DNA of 64,000 bases, taken from positions 38,590,193 to 38,654,192 of the forward strand of contig CM070592.1 of assembly GCA_036346355.1 (NCBI GenBank), written 5' to 3'. Below, one piece after another: positions 1-11,170 of this stretch. Origin of the DNA: Rhipidocladum racemiflorum (taxonomy: Eukaryota; Streptophyta; Magnoliopsida; Poales; Poaceae). The first letter of the stretch is position 1. Each line of letters begins with the position of its first letter. The notes under the pieces are model-generated. The model was not told the DNA's origin and did not search any database. It saw only the letters and a program-made list of their open reading frames with translations. The translations under genes and the position numbers were made by a program.

Positions 1-914
1 TAGTACCGACATGATTAATTGTGAGTGATTGAATGATTATTGCATATTATTGTTGAACAATGCTATGTGAGGTGGTTCTTTGTCTTTGTTGGTTGCAAGG
101 CTTCGTTCCAAGGTCATGGTGAGGCGAAGGATGGCCAGGACTAGGCGAGGTGCGCCGGAGGTCTGAAAGGCTAGTGATCACCGAAAGATGGTCGAAGATG
201 AAGTGGGTGCAAGACAAAAGGTCAAGGGAACTTTGTGGATGCTGGATTGAAGATACCGGGTCAATAAACCCATTGGGTTATGAGTTTTAAGAGATAGAGT
301 AGCGGTCAAGTTAGCTAGTGGATAAAACCCGGTTGTTAGTGGGTTTTGGGTTAGCCCAATAGACAAGTGTGTGGGATCAAATCCTGGCTCTTGGAGGTTA
401 GCTTAGGATTGAAGCAATCCATCCGAGGGTGGAGGATGACTCTTGCAATATAAATAGAGGGGAGGGGTGTGCTCTCCCCCAAGCTTGTAAGAGGAATTCT
501 TGTGTCGCTTTGATAAAAGCTTTGCCCGCCTGGTTGTGATGCTTTTGAATTTCTCTTCTCCAAGCAATGCGAATTAAATTTTATGCCATTTGATTTTAGT
601 ATTTAAATTCCGCATTTACATTCTCGCAATTTAATTTATGCAAGTTGGATGCCTCCCCTACTTCTACTTGCTTGTGCTTGTTCTTGCCAAAGATGAGTGA
701 TTGATTGGATGAATCTTCTCTTAGATCAAATCTCAATCCTTTAGGCAAACATGACTTCATCTTTGTGATAAACCGATCTTTTGGCTCTTCCATGAAGATT
801 TCTTCTGTAGATCGTGTTTGAGGTTTCTACACAACCTTTTTCTGTTATCTCTGTTTTTTGTCCAGTAGTTTATGTTTATTTTATAGAAAATTCATATTAT
901 CTGATATTGGGGTG
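1..914 (+). repeat. Left part of an older LTR-like sequence, interrupted by the Tat element
   Basis: No credible gene is present; the short ORFs here have no recognisable domain. A TATA-like stretch, CAATATAAATAGAGGGG (about 446-462), lies in a promoter-like setting, as expected for the U3/R part of a plant LTR. The sequence runs up to GGGTG at 910-914, the left target duplication of the inserted Tat element, and resumes at 12142. The left end of this LTR is outside the window. Assignment as an LTR is inferred from layout: the resumed part ends near 12931 just before a possible primer site and gag-like coding sequence. It could also be ordinary intergenic DNA. Confidence 0.4.
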
Positions 915-1022
915 TGTCGGCGTATTTTACGCCAGGGTCCCCACTCCCCCGCAATAAAAGAGACCGCCGGGCAGGCAGGGTGTGTCCGGGCACACCACCT
1001 CTGGCAAGCAGTAACTCCCCAG

Positions 1023-1225
1023 CGTGGTCGCCCAGTGGACAGGTGGCAGTCAGGCCACACCACTGGGCGACCAGCAAGGTGGTCGCCCAATTGGACAGGT
1101 GGCAGTCGGGCCACACCTCTGGGCGACCAGGAAGGTGGTCGCCCAGTGGACGCGTGGCAGTCAGGCCACACCACTAGGCGACCAGCGAGGTGGTCGCCCA
1201 GAAGACACGTGGCATGTAGGCCACT
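1023..1225 (+). repeat. Tandem array of ~55-bp palindromic units in the LTR U3
   Basis: Each unit opens with TGGTCGCCCA and closes with its inverted complement TGGGCGACCA, so each can fold as a hairpin around a GGACAGGTGGCAGTC-type core. Starts are spaced 55, 56 and 55 bp. The last unit is degenerate and includes the G-box-like ACACGTGGC. The position upstream of the TATA box fits a U3 enhancer array. ORFs crossing it are low-complexity artefacts of the repeats. Confidence 0.85.
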
Positions 1226-1551
1226 CCCCTGGCGTCCACCCCCAAAGCTGCATCACCCTGATCAAGGACATTTAATGCGAGGCGTGCGCATTAAATGCAA
1301 AGCATTGAGGATGCAGTATGGCGGCGCGTCTTCCCCAGGCGTGCATTAACTGCGTATGACATCACGGCAGCACCTCACCCCCTGACGGAACGGGTGGCGT
1401 TGGTGGACGTGGGGCCCGAGGAGGAGGTGTGACGGCTGCGGCAGATATTAATGGGATGAAAGAACAGTGACGTGCGCATTAAATGCGCCCGTGTCAGTGT
1501 AATGAGTGTGCCTTGCCGTGTAAGCCTCCCATGTGCCCCCGGGAGCCCAAG

Positions 1552-1560
1552 TATAAAAGG
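1552..1560 (+). promoter_or_regulatory. LTR TATA box
   Basis: TATAAAAGG in the context GAGCCCAAGTATAAAAGGGG, followed about 30 bp later by GGGGTTCGACCC. It is the best RNA polymerase II core promoter candidate of the LTR. The same sequence recurs at 11861-11869 in the 3' LTR. Confidence 0.75.
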
Positions 1561-1828
1561 GGGCCGGGGTGCATGGGAGAGGGGGTTCGACCCATTGTTA
1601 GTAGGTTTCATCCTCTCAAGCCAGAACACAAGCAATAGCAAGAAAGGCAGGACTAGGGCTATTAATCTCTGGAGGGCCTGAACCTGGGTAAACCCTAGCG
1701 TCCCCATTCCTCTGAGCTTCACCGGCACCCCGTTCATCTTCCTTCCACCGGCGATTACCCCGAAAGCCCCCCGTCTGAACCTTATAAGCACCCGACTCGA
1801 AGGTGCCTGTTGGCTAGTACGCCGACAG

Positions 1829-1846
1829 TGGCGCGTCAGGTAGGGG
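1829..1846 (+). other. Probable primer binding site
   Basis: TGGCGCGTCAGGTAGGGG begins one base after the 5' LTR. It has the TGG start expected opposite a tRNA CCA tail. It is not the initiator-Met type. tRNA-Arg is a guess based on related grass Tat elements; the cognate tRNA was not checked. Confidence 0.6.
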
Positions 1847-1920
1847 CTATTGGTGGTTAGATTGCCCTCTTTCTTCCATCTTCAGTTGGAAGCTCAGCAG
1901 AAGTAGGGGCGCTCGTCTGC

Positions 1921-3489
1921 ATGGCGGAGTCGCACTCCAAGCGCAGCAATCTGCCCGAGGAAAGCGGCGCCCGTAGCCGGTCTCGGTGTTCGGGGAGGGA
2001 GCCGGGCCACCCGGGTCCCTCTGCTTCGGGTGGGGCGCGCATGGCTCCTACGCCCGGGGGTCAGCCCGTCCAACGGCGCTTGGCGTTGGGGGACGACACC
2101 CCCGCGCGAAGCCTTCATGCGGCTCGGCTGCTCCTCGATCACCCCCAGTAACGCTGGGGGGAGACACCCCAGCCACTCCATGGCTGCGGGATATCGTCCA
2201 CCTGGTCGACGCCGCTCAACAGCAAGTTGAAACGGCGACCCAGCCGGGGGCTTCCGGCATGTGGCGGCAAGGAGCGCGCGCAACCGACGCGCAGGGTTCC
2301 AGCCGCCACACAACGCCTCCCGGTGTCAAGAGCCGGGACAAGGGGAAGGGAGTCCTGGTTGTAGCCCCCTCCATTATAGGGGGACGTGCACATGACTCCG
2401 CTTCTTCTCGCGGTCCCCCCCGAGTCCAGGGGGAATCGCGAAGATCTCAGATCGCGCTTGGACGAGAGGCGGCTCCAGCGCGACGGTGACCTGTGTCACG
2501 TTCTCAGGGGGCGTCGCGAGAGCGCACAGCGGCGCCCCAGTCTCCAGATATCCGCCGGGCGCCGGGGGGCTTCCCCCTCGGACTCCGGGGAGAGCGCAGG
2601 GTCGCACTCCTCGTCCTCTCCTCAGGATCGAGGGGCTGGCGAACAACGCTGCTCCCCCTACAACGTTGGATGCCAGGCGTTTTCTCTCTGCCTTCGGCAA
2701 GCTGCATGGCCGGAGAGATTCCGCCCCGCCTCCATCGAGAAGTACGACGGCACCACCAACCCGGAGGAGTTCCTGCAAATTTACACCACGGTGGTGCGCG
2801 CGGCGGGAGGGTCTGAGAAGGTTATGGCCAACTACCTCCCGACGTCGCTGACGGGCTCTGCCCGGTCTTGGCTGCTTAACCTCCCGCGAGGCTCCGTGCA
2901 CTCGTGGGAGGAGCTGTGCGACATTTTTGTCGCCAACTTTCAGGGCTCCTACGCTCAACCAGGCGTGGAGGACGACCTCCACGCTCTGGAGCAGATAGAG
3001 GGGGAGTCCCTGAGAGAGTTTATCCGACGGTTTAGCCACTGCCGCAATACGATCCCCCGGATCTCTGAGCAATCGGTGATCATTGCTTTCCGGAGGGGGG
3101 TCCGGGACCAGAAGATGCGGGAGAAGATGGCTACCCGCACCATCTCAACCACTTCCGAGTTGTTCTCCCTGGCGCACAAGTGCGCCAGGGCGGCTGAGGC
3201 TCGGAAGTGCGCGACAAGGCCTACCGACACCGACGACGCCGGCACCTCAAAATCCTCCGACCGCAAGAAGAAGAAGAAGAGGCGAAAGGAGGCCACTGCT
3301 AGGGAAGTCCTGGTTGCCGAACCAGAGACCAAATCCCGGCGTCGTGATGATCAGGACCGAAGGGACGAGCGTCAGGGCCGGTGCGACGACCGCAGGAACC
3401 GCCGCTCGCCCCGTCGCTAAGACGACGAGGGCAAGCCCTATTGCCCCATCCATCGAACAAGTGGACACGACCTGGAGGACTGCCAAGTT
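1921..3489 (+). pseudogene. gag: gag polyprotein, frameshifted (capsid and zinc knuckle)
   Basis: Gag forms the virus-like particle and binds element RNA. The likely start is ATG 1921, the first good start after the primer site. That frame ends at 2149-2151. The next stretch, with WLRDIVHLVDAAQQQ (about 2170-2220), is in another frame. The main capsid region (Retrotrans_gag family) runs in frame from 2386, with WPERFRPASIEKYDG and SLREFIRRFSHCRNT as landmarks. A Lys/Arg-rich tail follows, then an in-frame TAA at 3418-3420. Immediately after it the same frame encodes a knuckle-like motif, YCPIHRTSGHDLEDC (about 3441-3485). At least two frameshifts and one stop therefore break gag. Confidence 0.8.
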
Positions 3490-4409
3490 GTGTCCAAGCT
3501 GGTAGACAGGCGACTCAAGAAACGCCGTGAGAAAGACCACGGAGAAGACGACGATGAAGACTCAGCCCCATTGGCCTTCCAACAGGCGGAGCACACGGTG
3601 CCGTTCATCCACGGGGGCTCAGCCACCTACTCATCGAACTCGCAGTACAAGCGGGATCTGAGGCAGGTCTGCGCCACCGTATCGTCCTCTGGGGCGGGTA
3701 GGCTGCTGAAGTGGTCGGAGCAACCGATCACTTTCAGCCGGGCCGACCACCCGGAGAACGTTTCCGGCCCGAACCACTTACCGATCGTGGTCTCTCCCAC
3801 GGTTCGCAACGCGAAGCTCGGGCGGGTCCTCGTTGACGGAGGTAGCGCCATCAACCTGCTGTCAGTTGGGGCGTACCAAGCGCTCCAGATACCGTATGAG
3901 GAGCTACGCCCGGCCCCACTCTTCTACGGAGTCGCCCCCGGGGTGGGCCTCTTGGCCCTAGGGCAGGTCCGGTTGCCTGTTACGTTCGAAAGTGCGGAAA
4001 ACTTCCGAACGAAGCTGGTCGACTTTGAGGTCGCCGACTTCGATCTCCCGTACAACGCCCTGCTTGGCCGTCCGGCCTTGGTCAAGTTCATGGCGGTTGC
4101 TCACTATGCCTACATGCTGGTGAAGAATCCCGGGCCCGGGGGTCCAATTACGGTGAAGGTGGATAGACTGGAAGCCCTGCGTCTAAGCAAGCAGCTGCAG
4201 GACCTGGCCGGCACCACCTGCTCAGCGCACGATAAGGACAACAGCCCGGGCTCCCCCCGGCCAGGACCCGCGCTCCGCCCAGACCTTCGGGCGAGGCAAA
4301 GGCGGTCCCCGTGGGCGAGGACGGCTCAGGCAAGGTCGTCAAGATCGGCACCGACCTCAACGCCAAATAGGAAGGCGCGCTCGTCACCTTCATCCGGTCT
4401 AATCTGGAT
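3490..4409 (+). pseudogene. Aspartic protease region of pol
   Basis: This open stretch is in the same frame as capsid, but separated from it by the TAA at 3418-3420. The active-site motif VLVDGGSAINLL (about 3823-3860) is the DGG-type retroviral-like protease loop seen in Tat elements, and FDLPYNALLGRPAL (about 4039-4080) is the conserved C-terminal protease segment. The enzyme would process the Gag-Pol polyprotein inside the particle. The frame ends at 4437, whereas RT begins in another frame around 4400, so there is one net frameshift at the protease-RT junction (about 4250-4430). The Pro/Arg-rich residues after about 4240 are probably out-of-frame reading. Confidence 0.75.
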
Positions 4410-5790
4410 GTGTTCGCCTGGGAACCATCAGAAATGACCGGGGTCCCTAGGGAGGTGATCGAGCACCGATTGGCAACGCTCCCTGGAGCGCACCCGGTTC
4501 GACAAAAGATCCGACAGCCGGCGCCAGAGCGGCAGGACGCCATTCGTGACGAAGTGGAGAAGCTTTTGTCCGCCAAAATTATGCGAGAGGCCACCTACCC
4601 GGAGTGGTTGGCCAACCCCGTGCTCGTAAAGAAGTCCAACGGGAAGTGGCGAATGTGCATCGACTTCACCGACCTCAACAAAGCCTGCCCCAAGGACCCG
4701 TACCCCCTGCCGCGGATAGATATCGTCGTCGACTCCACAGTAGGGTGTGAAGCCCTGTGTTTCCTCGACGCCTACTCCGGGTATCATCAGATCAGTATGG
4801 CGCAGGAAGACGAAGAAAAAACCGCCTTTGTGACTCCTCTCGGTGTATACTGCTACGTCAGGATGCCCTTCGGGCTGAAGAACGCTGGTGCCACCTATCA
4901 GCGGGCCATGCACATTGTGTTTCGGTCCCAAATAGGGAGGAACCTCGAAGTGTATGTTGATGATCTGGTAGTAAAAACAAAAAAGGCCGATGAGCTTGTT
5001 CAGGACCTGGATGAGACCTTCTCCCGCCTCAGAAAATACTGTATAAAGTTGAATCCCGAGAAGTGCGTGTTTGGTGTCTCATCCGGGAAGCTGCTCGGGT
5101 TCTTGGTCTCCAGCCGCGGGATCGAGGTCAACCCAGAGAAGATAGAAGCAATTGAGTGGATGCAGCCGCCTACCCGCCTCAAGCAACTGCAATGCTTGAC
5201 CGGCCGGCTGGCCTCCCTTGGACGGTTCATAGCTCGGCTGGGGGAGAAAAGCCTGCCGCTGTTCAAGCTGTTGAAGAAGACCAACTCGTTTGAATGGACC
5301 CCAGAAGCCCAGCAGGCGTTTAAAGGCTTGAAGCAATACCTCTCCTCCCCCCCGGTGCTGGTCGCCCCCGAGCCAGGTGAGCCACTACCGTTGTATGTGG
5401 CTGCTAGCCCCTCCGTCGTGAGCGCAGCGCTGGTGGCAGAGCGAGAAGGCATCCAACGGCCAGTCTACTACGTCAGCAAGATGCTCCACGACGTAGAAAC
5501 AAGGTACCCTCAGGCTCAAAAGATGGTCTATGCGGTGGTGGTGGCGTCAAGAAAGTTGCGGCACTATTTTCAAGGGAGAGAGATCACAGTAGTCTCCTCA
5601 TACCCCCTGCGCGAGATCCTCCACAACCGAGAAGCAGAGGGCCGCATCGCCAAGTGCTCCATCGAGCTGGGGGAATTCGGTGTCAAGTTCGCTCCTCGTA
5701 CCGCGATAAAGAGTCAAAGGCTGGTGGACTTCGTCGTCGAGTGGACTCCATCTGAGTCCGAAGTCGATGAGGTCCCCGCACCCTCCCCTG
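4410..5790 (+). pseudogene. Reverse transcriptase and RNase H of the Tat element
   Basis: RT copies the element RNA into DNA, and RNase H removes the RNA strand. One open frame carries the conserved RT blocks: MCIDFTDLNKACPKDPYPLP (about 4650-4710), FLDAYSGYHQI (about 4762-4794, with the first catalytic Asp), MPFGLKNAGATYQR (about 4863-4905), and the YVDD box at 4953-4964. The RT-linked RNase H follows (PLPLYVAASPSVVSAAL near 5380-5430, then VYYVSKMLHDVETRYP). Its usual first acidic residue appears replaced in LYVAAS, as is common in Tat elements, where a second RNase H takes over. The frame is lost around 5770-5800, where the next domain continues one frame over. Confidence 0.88.
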
Positions 5791-7600
5791 GACGCTCTTC
5801 TTCGACGGGTCTTTCAGGCTTGAAGGCGTGGGGGCTGGGGTTCTCCTGGCCTCTCCGACCGGGGACCTCCTCAAGTACGTGGTCATCCTCGACTTCAAGG
5901 CCACCAACAACGTCGCCGAGTACGAGGGCTTGCTGGCTGGGCTCTGGGCCGCCGCAGCCATCGGTGTCCGGCGCCTGCAAGTAAAGGGCGACTCCCTGCT
6001 GGTCGTCAATCAGGCAAGGAAGGATTTCTCCTGTCCTGACCCCGTCATGGCAGCGTACCTGGCAGAGGTCATAAAATTGGAAAGGCATTTCGAAGGGCTG
6101 GGGTACACTCACATCCCCAGGCGCGACAACCATCTGGCGGACGAGCTCGCCCAGCTCGCCTCGACCAGATCTCCTGTACCGGTCGGGGTCTTTGAAGAAA
6201 GGCTTCCGCGACCGTCCATCGCAGCCCCCGTTTCCGGCGGGGACGATGGTGATGCCGCTTCAGCCCTCGCTTCTGGGGGGAAAGAGGTTCCGGCGGAAAC
6301 GCCCGGCCAGGCGGAGTACCCAGACGACCACCTCGTGGTCGCTGTACTTGACCGGGAAGGCACATGGATGGATCCGATCCTGGCCTACCTGCGGGATCAA
6401 GTGTGCCCCGACGATGATGCGTCAGCAGAGAAGGTAGCACGAAAGGCCAAGTGCTATACCCTGGTGGGCGGGGACCTGTACCGCCGGGGTAAGAACGGAA
6501 TCCCTCTGAAGTGCATCACTCGGGAAGAGGGGAGCAGTTTGCTCTCGGATATCCATGGAGGCGTGTGCGGGAGCCATGTGTCCGGGCGAACGATGGCGGG
6601 AAAAGCTTTCCATCAAGGGTTCTATTGGCCAACCGCCCTCCAGGGTGCCTGCGAGCTAGTGAGGAGATGTGAGGCTTGCCAGTTCCACGCCAAGCAGATC
6701 CACCAACCAGCCCAGACCCTGCAAACTATCCCGCTCTCTTGGCCCTTCGCGGTCTGGGGGCTGGATATCCTGGGCCCGTTCCCGCGGGCCACAGGGGGAT
6801 ACACCCACCTATTCGTCACCATCGACAAGTTCACTAAGTGGGTGGAAGCCGAGGCGGTAAGATCCATCACCGCCGCAGTTGCGATCAAGTTCATGCAAGG
6901 GATTTTCGCCCGCTTTGGGGTCGCCAACCGCATCATCACCGACAACGGTGCTCAGTTCACCAGCGCGGCCTTCTTAGATTTCTGCGAAGAGATGGGCACC
7001 AAGGTCTGCTTTGCCTCGGTCGCCCACCCCAAGAGCAACGGCCAAGTCGAGCGGGCCAACGCGCTGGTACTGAAGGGCCTGAAGACACGGGCATTCGATC
7101 GACTCCACAAGCGTGGGGCCCGATGGACCGAAGAGCTCCCGGCGGTGTTATGGTCACTTCAGACTACCCCTAGTCGGGCCACCGGGGAAACCCCTTTCTT
7201 CCTGGTCTACGGCGCGGAGGCTGTCCTCCCTTCAGAACTGGAACTGGGATCACCACGCGTTGCTGCGTTCGTGGAAGAAGACCAGGAAGATCTGCGTCGG
7301 GACGACGTCAACCTCCTGGAAGAGACGCGGGATCGGGCGGCTCTGCGCGCTGCAAGGTACCAGCAAAGTCTCAGGCGGTACCACGCCTCCCGGGTCAATG
7401 AGAGGACACTGGCAGTAGGCGACCTGGTCTTGCGAAGAATCCAGTCACATGCCGGGTCGCATAAACTGTCTCCCCAGTGGGAGGGACCTTTCAAAGTGGT
7501 CTCGATCTCTCATCCCGGGGCGGTCAGGCTAGCCACTGAAGACGGTGAAGAACTGGCGAACTCCCAGAATATAGAAAATCTGCGCAAATTCTACCCCTGA
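5785..7600 (+). CDS. Archaeal-type RNase H and integrase of the Tat element (3' part of pol)
   Basis: The segment begins upstream of its first internal ATG (5828): WTLFFDGSFRLEGVGAGVLL is readable in this frame from about 5785, giving the first RNase H Asp. Further RNase H motifs are NNVAEYEGLLAGL and VKGDSLLVVNQ. The integrase zinc-binding HHCC motif spans about 6550-6690 (HGGVCGSH ... RRCEACQFH). The catalytic core shows DILGPFPRA (Asp), IITDNGAQF (Asp) and NGQVERANAL (Glu), the D,D-35-E triad. A C-terminal region with LSPQWEGPFKVV ends at the stop at 7598-7600. This stretch has no internal stop and is the best preserved part of the element, but it lacks its own start because pol is made as a polyprotein. 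Confidence 0.88.
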
Positions 7601-8218
7601 TCGGTTGTAAGTCCCAGGCTCCGTTCCCCGACCGACCGGAGTGTGTCTTCCTCTCCACCGCGGGTCGGGGGAGGCCTTCTGTTTGAAATTAAATACTCGT
7701 TTTCCTTATCCGAAACAGTTATTCTTCCTGCCCTCTTTTCAGTCTTTCGCCTTCTGTCGGGTAGTGCCGGGGCACTTGCCTCTGGTACCCTGCAACCCAG
7801 CAAAGCCCCAATAGCAAAGGCAGGAGCACTAAGTGAGAGCGGCGCGCGGGAATGGGTGATTGGATGGCTAGTTCAGCATGACCCCCAGCACGGTCATGAC
7901 ACTCCGGGTGTCCCCGTGGGGGTCGGCGACTTGAGCACCACTACCAAGAACCTAAGGTCCTGCCCGGACTCACTAAGTGTTCGTTCCCTGGAGGCTATCT
8001 GGGAGTCAAAATTTTGCTAAGGCAAGGGGTTCGAGGGAAGTGATTCCCTGGCACAAGACCTTAAGTCTTTAAGCGGCCATGTATTGGCTCGCGCGGAACC
8101 GAAAAGATTAGGGTAAAAGCGATCCTTAAGCAACATAGCGGGAACTTGTGCTCCCGTTTCATGTAAAATGTTTTGCATCTAAAGTCTTTACAGGCAAAAG
8201 CTAAAAAGAAAAAAAAAA
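7601..8218. other. Non-coding spacer between pol and the antisense gene
   Basis: No domain-bearing ORF is found on either strand. The stretch separates the convergent pol and antisense genes, so the 3' ends of both transcripts should lie here. Low-complexity AAAAAGAAAAAAAAAACT occurs at about 8200-8220, at the end of the antisense ORF. Confidence 0.6.
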
Positions 8219-10754
8219 CTACGCTGCTGGGGGATCCTCCTCGTCCTCCGCTGCCGCCTCGGCGGCCGCCACGTCCTCGTCAACTGGGCCGACGTCCAGC
8301 CTCATCGCCACGTCTTCCGCAGCGGCCTCCAACTGGGGGTTCTCCATCGCCAACTGTGCGGCGACCTGCTCGGAGGCATCGTGGACCCACTCCTCCACTG
8401 GCGCCCAGTCACCTTCGATTCCCTGGACCGTGGCCGCGGGATCGAAGTTGGGGTCGCGGCTGGCGCAGCAAGCCAGCACGAACTTCGCCGTGGCCGCCGC
8501 AACTGCGCGTCCCTCCTGGGCGGACCGGGCGGTAAGGGCGGCGGGCAGGTGCGTGAGGAAGTCCGCAGTCCGGCCGAGGCAGAATGCATAATGCCGCGGC
8601 CTCTCCTCCCGCGGACCCGACTGCTCCAGCCCCAGTGGAGCAAGACTGGCCACCGTCCGGTCGAAGGCGTGGCGCAGCATCTCTATGGTGTCCACCTCCG
8701 ACTGGGCCCGATCGACCCTTTCCGCCTCCAGCTCCGCGACGAGCTCTTCGACGCGGCGGACGCTTTGCTCCCGCTGCAGCTGCACCACCAACCCCGCTCC
8801 CCATTCGCGTAAATCTTCCACCTCCTTGCGGAGGCGGTTGATTTCAGCTCCCGCCTCCGTGAGCCGCTCCCTGCTTGTCACCAGACGAGTGCTCGTGCTG
8901 GAGTAGAGCTCGCTAAGAGCCGCCAGCAGAGCATCCGCGTCTGCCGAAGGAACGGAGGCGGTAGGGGGATCCGGGGTAGGCACGGGGCCGAGCAGGCCTG
9001 GGTCCTGAACGACGGTGGCAGCAGCAACCGCTTGGGGGTCGCCCCCCTCCACCTGCTCGTCCTGGGGATCGGCGACCCCAGGTGGTGCACCCCCTGCAGC
9101 CACGGCGCCTGGATCGCCCCCGACTTGGGCGGCGGGAATATCCGAAGCAGGAACCCTGAAAAAGGGAGAGAAGTAAGTAACGGTGAGATGTAGTTCAAAG
9201 GGACTTAATTTTCATATCGCATGTGCATTTTTGAATGAGTACCTAGGTGATGGCCTCAGGAATCGGGGCATGCTCGGAGTGAGGATCAGTCCCCCGCGCG
9301 GTGCTGCCGGTGCCGGTCCTAGCGGCCTAGGGACCGGCGCTGGCGGCGGAGGAGGAATCGCCGCTGCTGGCGGCGGCGACGGCGGCCGTAGCGCTGTCAG
9401 CGAAGCCGAGGGCGGCAGCTGTTGCCCCACCATCGGAGCCGGCGGAGGCGGAAAAGGAGCCGGCGCTGGAGGGTCCATTGTCACCGCCCCAGCGGGGGCG
9501 AGGAAGGATGAGGTCCCACCGGTCGACGAACCCCCCGCCACCATTGAGGAGCCGGCCGCTGCAGCGGAAGAAGTTCCCGCGGCCACAGCGGAAGATCTCG
9601 CCTGCCGAACCTGAGGCGGGGCCTTTGGGAACGACCACCGTTGGCATCGTCGTCGTCCGGACGCCTGCGTCTCCCTTGGTCACCCCTCCCCTGACCACCG
9701 GCGGGAGGAGGGTCCCGAATTGTCAAGGGCGCCTGGCGTATCACGACGGGTGTGCCCATGGCGTCCATCGACGGCATGGCGCGGATTATCACCGCGCGCT
9801 CCCCCGGTGATAACCGGCAGAGCAGAACCGCGCCCTCCGGGAACGGCGGAACGGGGCTGGCAAAGCCCAGCTGCGCCATCCACCTGTCGATCACGTCGGG
9901 AGCCAGGTTCCCGGCGGCTGACAACAACAAAAGAAGAAGAAGAGGGGAGCCCCAGGAGACAGAAACGCCGTCAGCACCATATTCAACCAATGAAGACGAA
10001 GGGCAAAAGATGATCCGAGGCGAAGCAGGTTACCTCCAGTGATACTCCGGGTCCCGTCGCCCAGGCCCATGTATTGCCAGGCTGGGCGGACGCGACGGCG
10101 CAGAGGGCATAGCCTCCGGGAGACGAAGTCCCGGATAACCATGGGCCCTGTCAGGCCCGCCGTCCGCAGCTGGTCAACACGGGCTAGCATCGCCTGGAGC
10201 TCGGGTGTCTCGCTCACTTGGGCCCCCCAATTGGGGTTGCTAACCGCCGGACCAGACGGAAGCTCCAGCACTTCAATGCCGCTGTCGTCCTCGACGTACA
10301 CCCAATCTTCGCGCCAATTCCTCCAACTGGACCGGCAGTCCAGTGGAATATAGCGCGACACGGTCCCATCGCGGAGCCACAGGTGGCAGCTCCCGGTAGC
10401 AGGCGAATTGCCGCCCGTGGCACGAAGGGTATAGAAGAAGCGAAAAAGTAGGAGGTTGGGTAACACTCCTACGAACATTTCGCAGAAGTGGGCAAAGGCG
10501 GAAAGGAGGACGACGGAGTTGGGGGGAAGATGGATGTGGTGAATGGCGTAGAAATTGAGAACGGAAAGATAAAAATCAGAAACCGGCGGCAGCAGGCCGG
10601 CAAGAAGCCACCACCCGAAGAAAACCACTTCCCCGGGCCGGCAGCGGGGCTCGACGGTCCCGGCGCGGATGCGAAGGGCACCCGCGGTTATGTTCCGGGA
10701 GAGCCTGGCGGCAACCTCCTCCTCGACGGACGACGAGGGGAGAATGGGAGCCAT
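8219..10754 (-). pseudogene. Antisense spliced gene of the Tat element (putative gypsy type transposon protein, PF04195-like)
   Basis: The gene is read on the minus strand. Exon 1 is 10754-10034, intron 1 is 10033-9918 (GTAACC ... pyrimidine tract CAG), exon 2 is 9917-9243, intron 2 is 9242-9156 (GTACTC ... CCCTTTTTCAG), and exon 3 is 9155-8219. Both junctions join in phase (one base plus two, then two plus one), which is strong evidence for real splicing. Exon 1 carries the segment SDFYLSVLNFYAIHHIHL and FAHFCEMFVGVLPN, typical of the family known from grass Tat elements. Exon 3 encodes an acidic protein with a coiled coil around ALSELYSSTSTRLVTSRERL. Exon 2 must contain a net frameshift between about 9586 and 9900, since its two ends are in different frames. 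Function is unknown; these are called putative transposon or envelope-like proteins without proof. Confidence 0.72.
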
Positions 10755-10860
10755 CGGGCGCAGGAGAGTATCGAAGCGCGTCGGCGAAGAAGAAGAAGAA
10801 AGAAGCTCTAAAGCAGGAAGGAAAGTTAGAAAGAGGAAGAACCGCTCCCCCCTCGGTCAA

Positions 10861-10872
10861 CCTTTTATAAGG
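10861..10872 (-). promoter_or_regulatory. TATA box of the antisense gene
   Basis: The minus strand reads CCTTATAAAAGG, 107-118 bp upstream of the antisense ATG at 10754. The spacing suits a 5' leader of about 80 nt. The dodecamer is an almost perfect palindrome, so direction rests on the gene behind it. Confidence 0.55.
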
Positions 10873-11149
10873 CTGCGAGGGAAGGCTCGGCGGGAAAACC
10901 GAAAGGGCGCGGCGGTTCGAAAAAAGGGAGTTCAAAAGCCCCATTAAGAAGGCGTGACCCAAGGGTCGTGCGGCGGTTGCAGGGCAGGAATAACTGCACA
11001 AACCGCCTTGAGAACCGGAAGAAGCCAGAAGGTCTCTTGAAGGCTGCGGGGCGTGCGGGCTTATTAATGGCCCCACTCGGGAGAGTAAGCGGTTTCCCGA
11101 GGGGCATTTAAAAGAGAGAAAAAGGAAGACGGTAGGCCAAAAAGCGCTC

Positions 11150-11170
11150 CTGGGTGGGCCCGGGGGCTAC
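11150..11170 (+). other. Polypurine tract region before the 3' LTR
   Basis: GGGTGGGCCCGGGGGCTAC abuts the 3' LTR. A CGGGGGCTACT run at this place is typical of grass Tat elements and would prime plus-strand DNA. The stretch 10873-11149 holds only leader or spacer sequence. Confidence 0.6.

Larger units (their letters stand above)
915..1827 (+). repeat. 5' LTR of the Tat element
   Basis: It starts TGTCGGCGTATTTTACGCC and ends GTACGCCGACA, giving TG...CA termini and an imperfect terminal inverted repeat. It is 913 bp against 966 bp for the 3' LTR. Most of the length difference is one internal repeat unit (four unit starts at 1025, 1080, 1136 and 1191 against five in the 3' LTR). Confidence 0.93.

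Noticed and set aside
1023..1225. CRISPR-like array of regular palindromic repeats
   Set aside because: The spacers are not unique, the units lie in the U3 of a eukaryotic LTR, and the same array recurs in the other LTR.
858..1349. 163-residue ORF and overlapping ORFs on both strands at 881-1275, repeated at 11170-11658
   Set aside because: They are read through the palindromic 55-bp LTR repeats; the peptide repeats mirror the DNA repeats and the LTR explains them.
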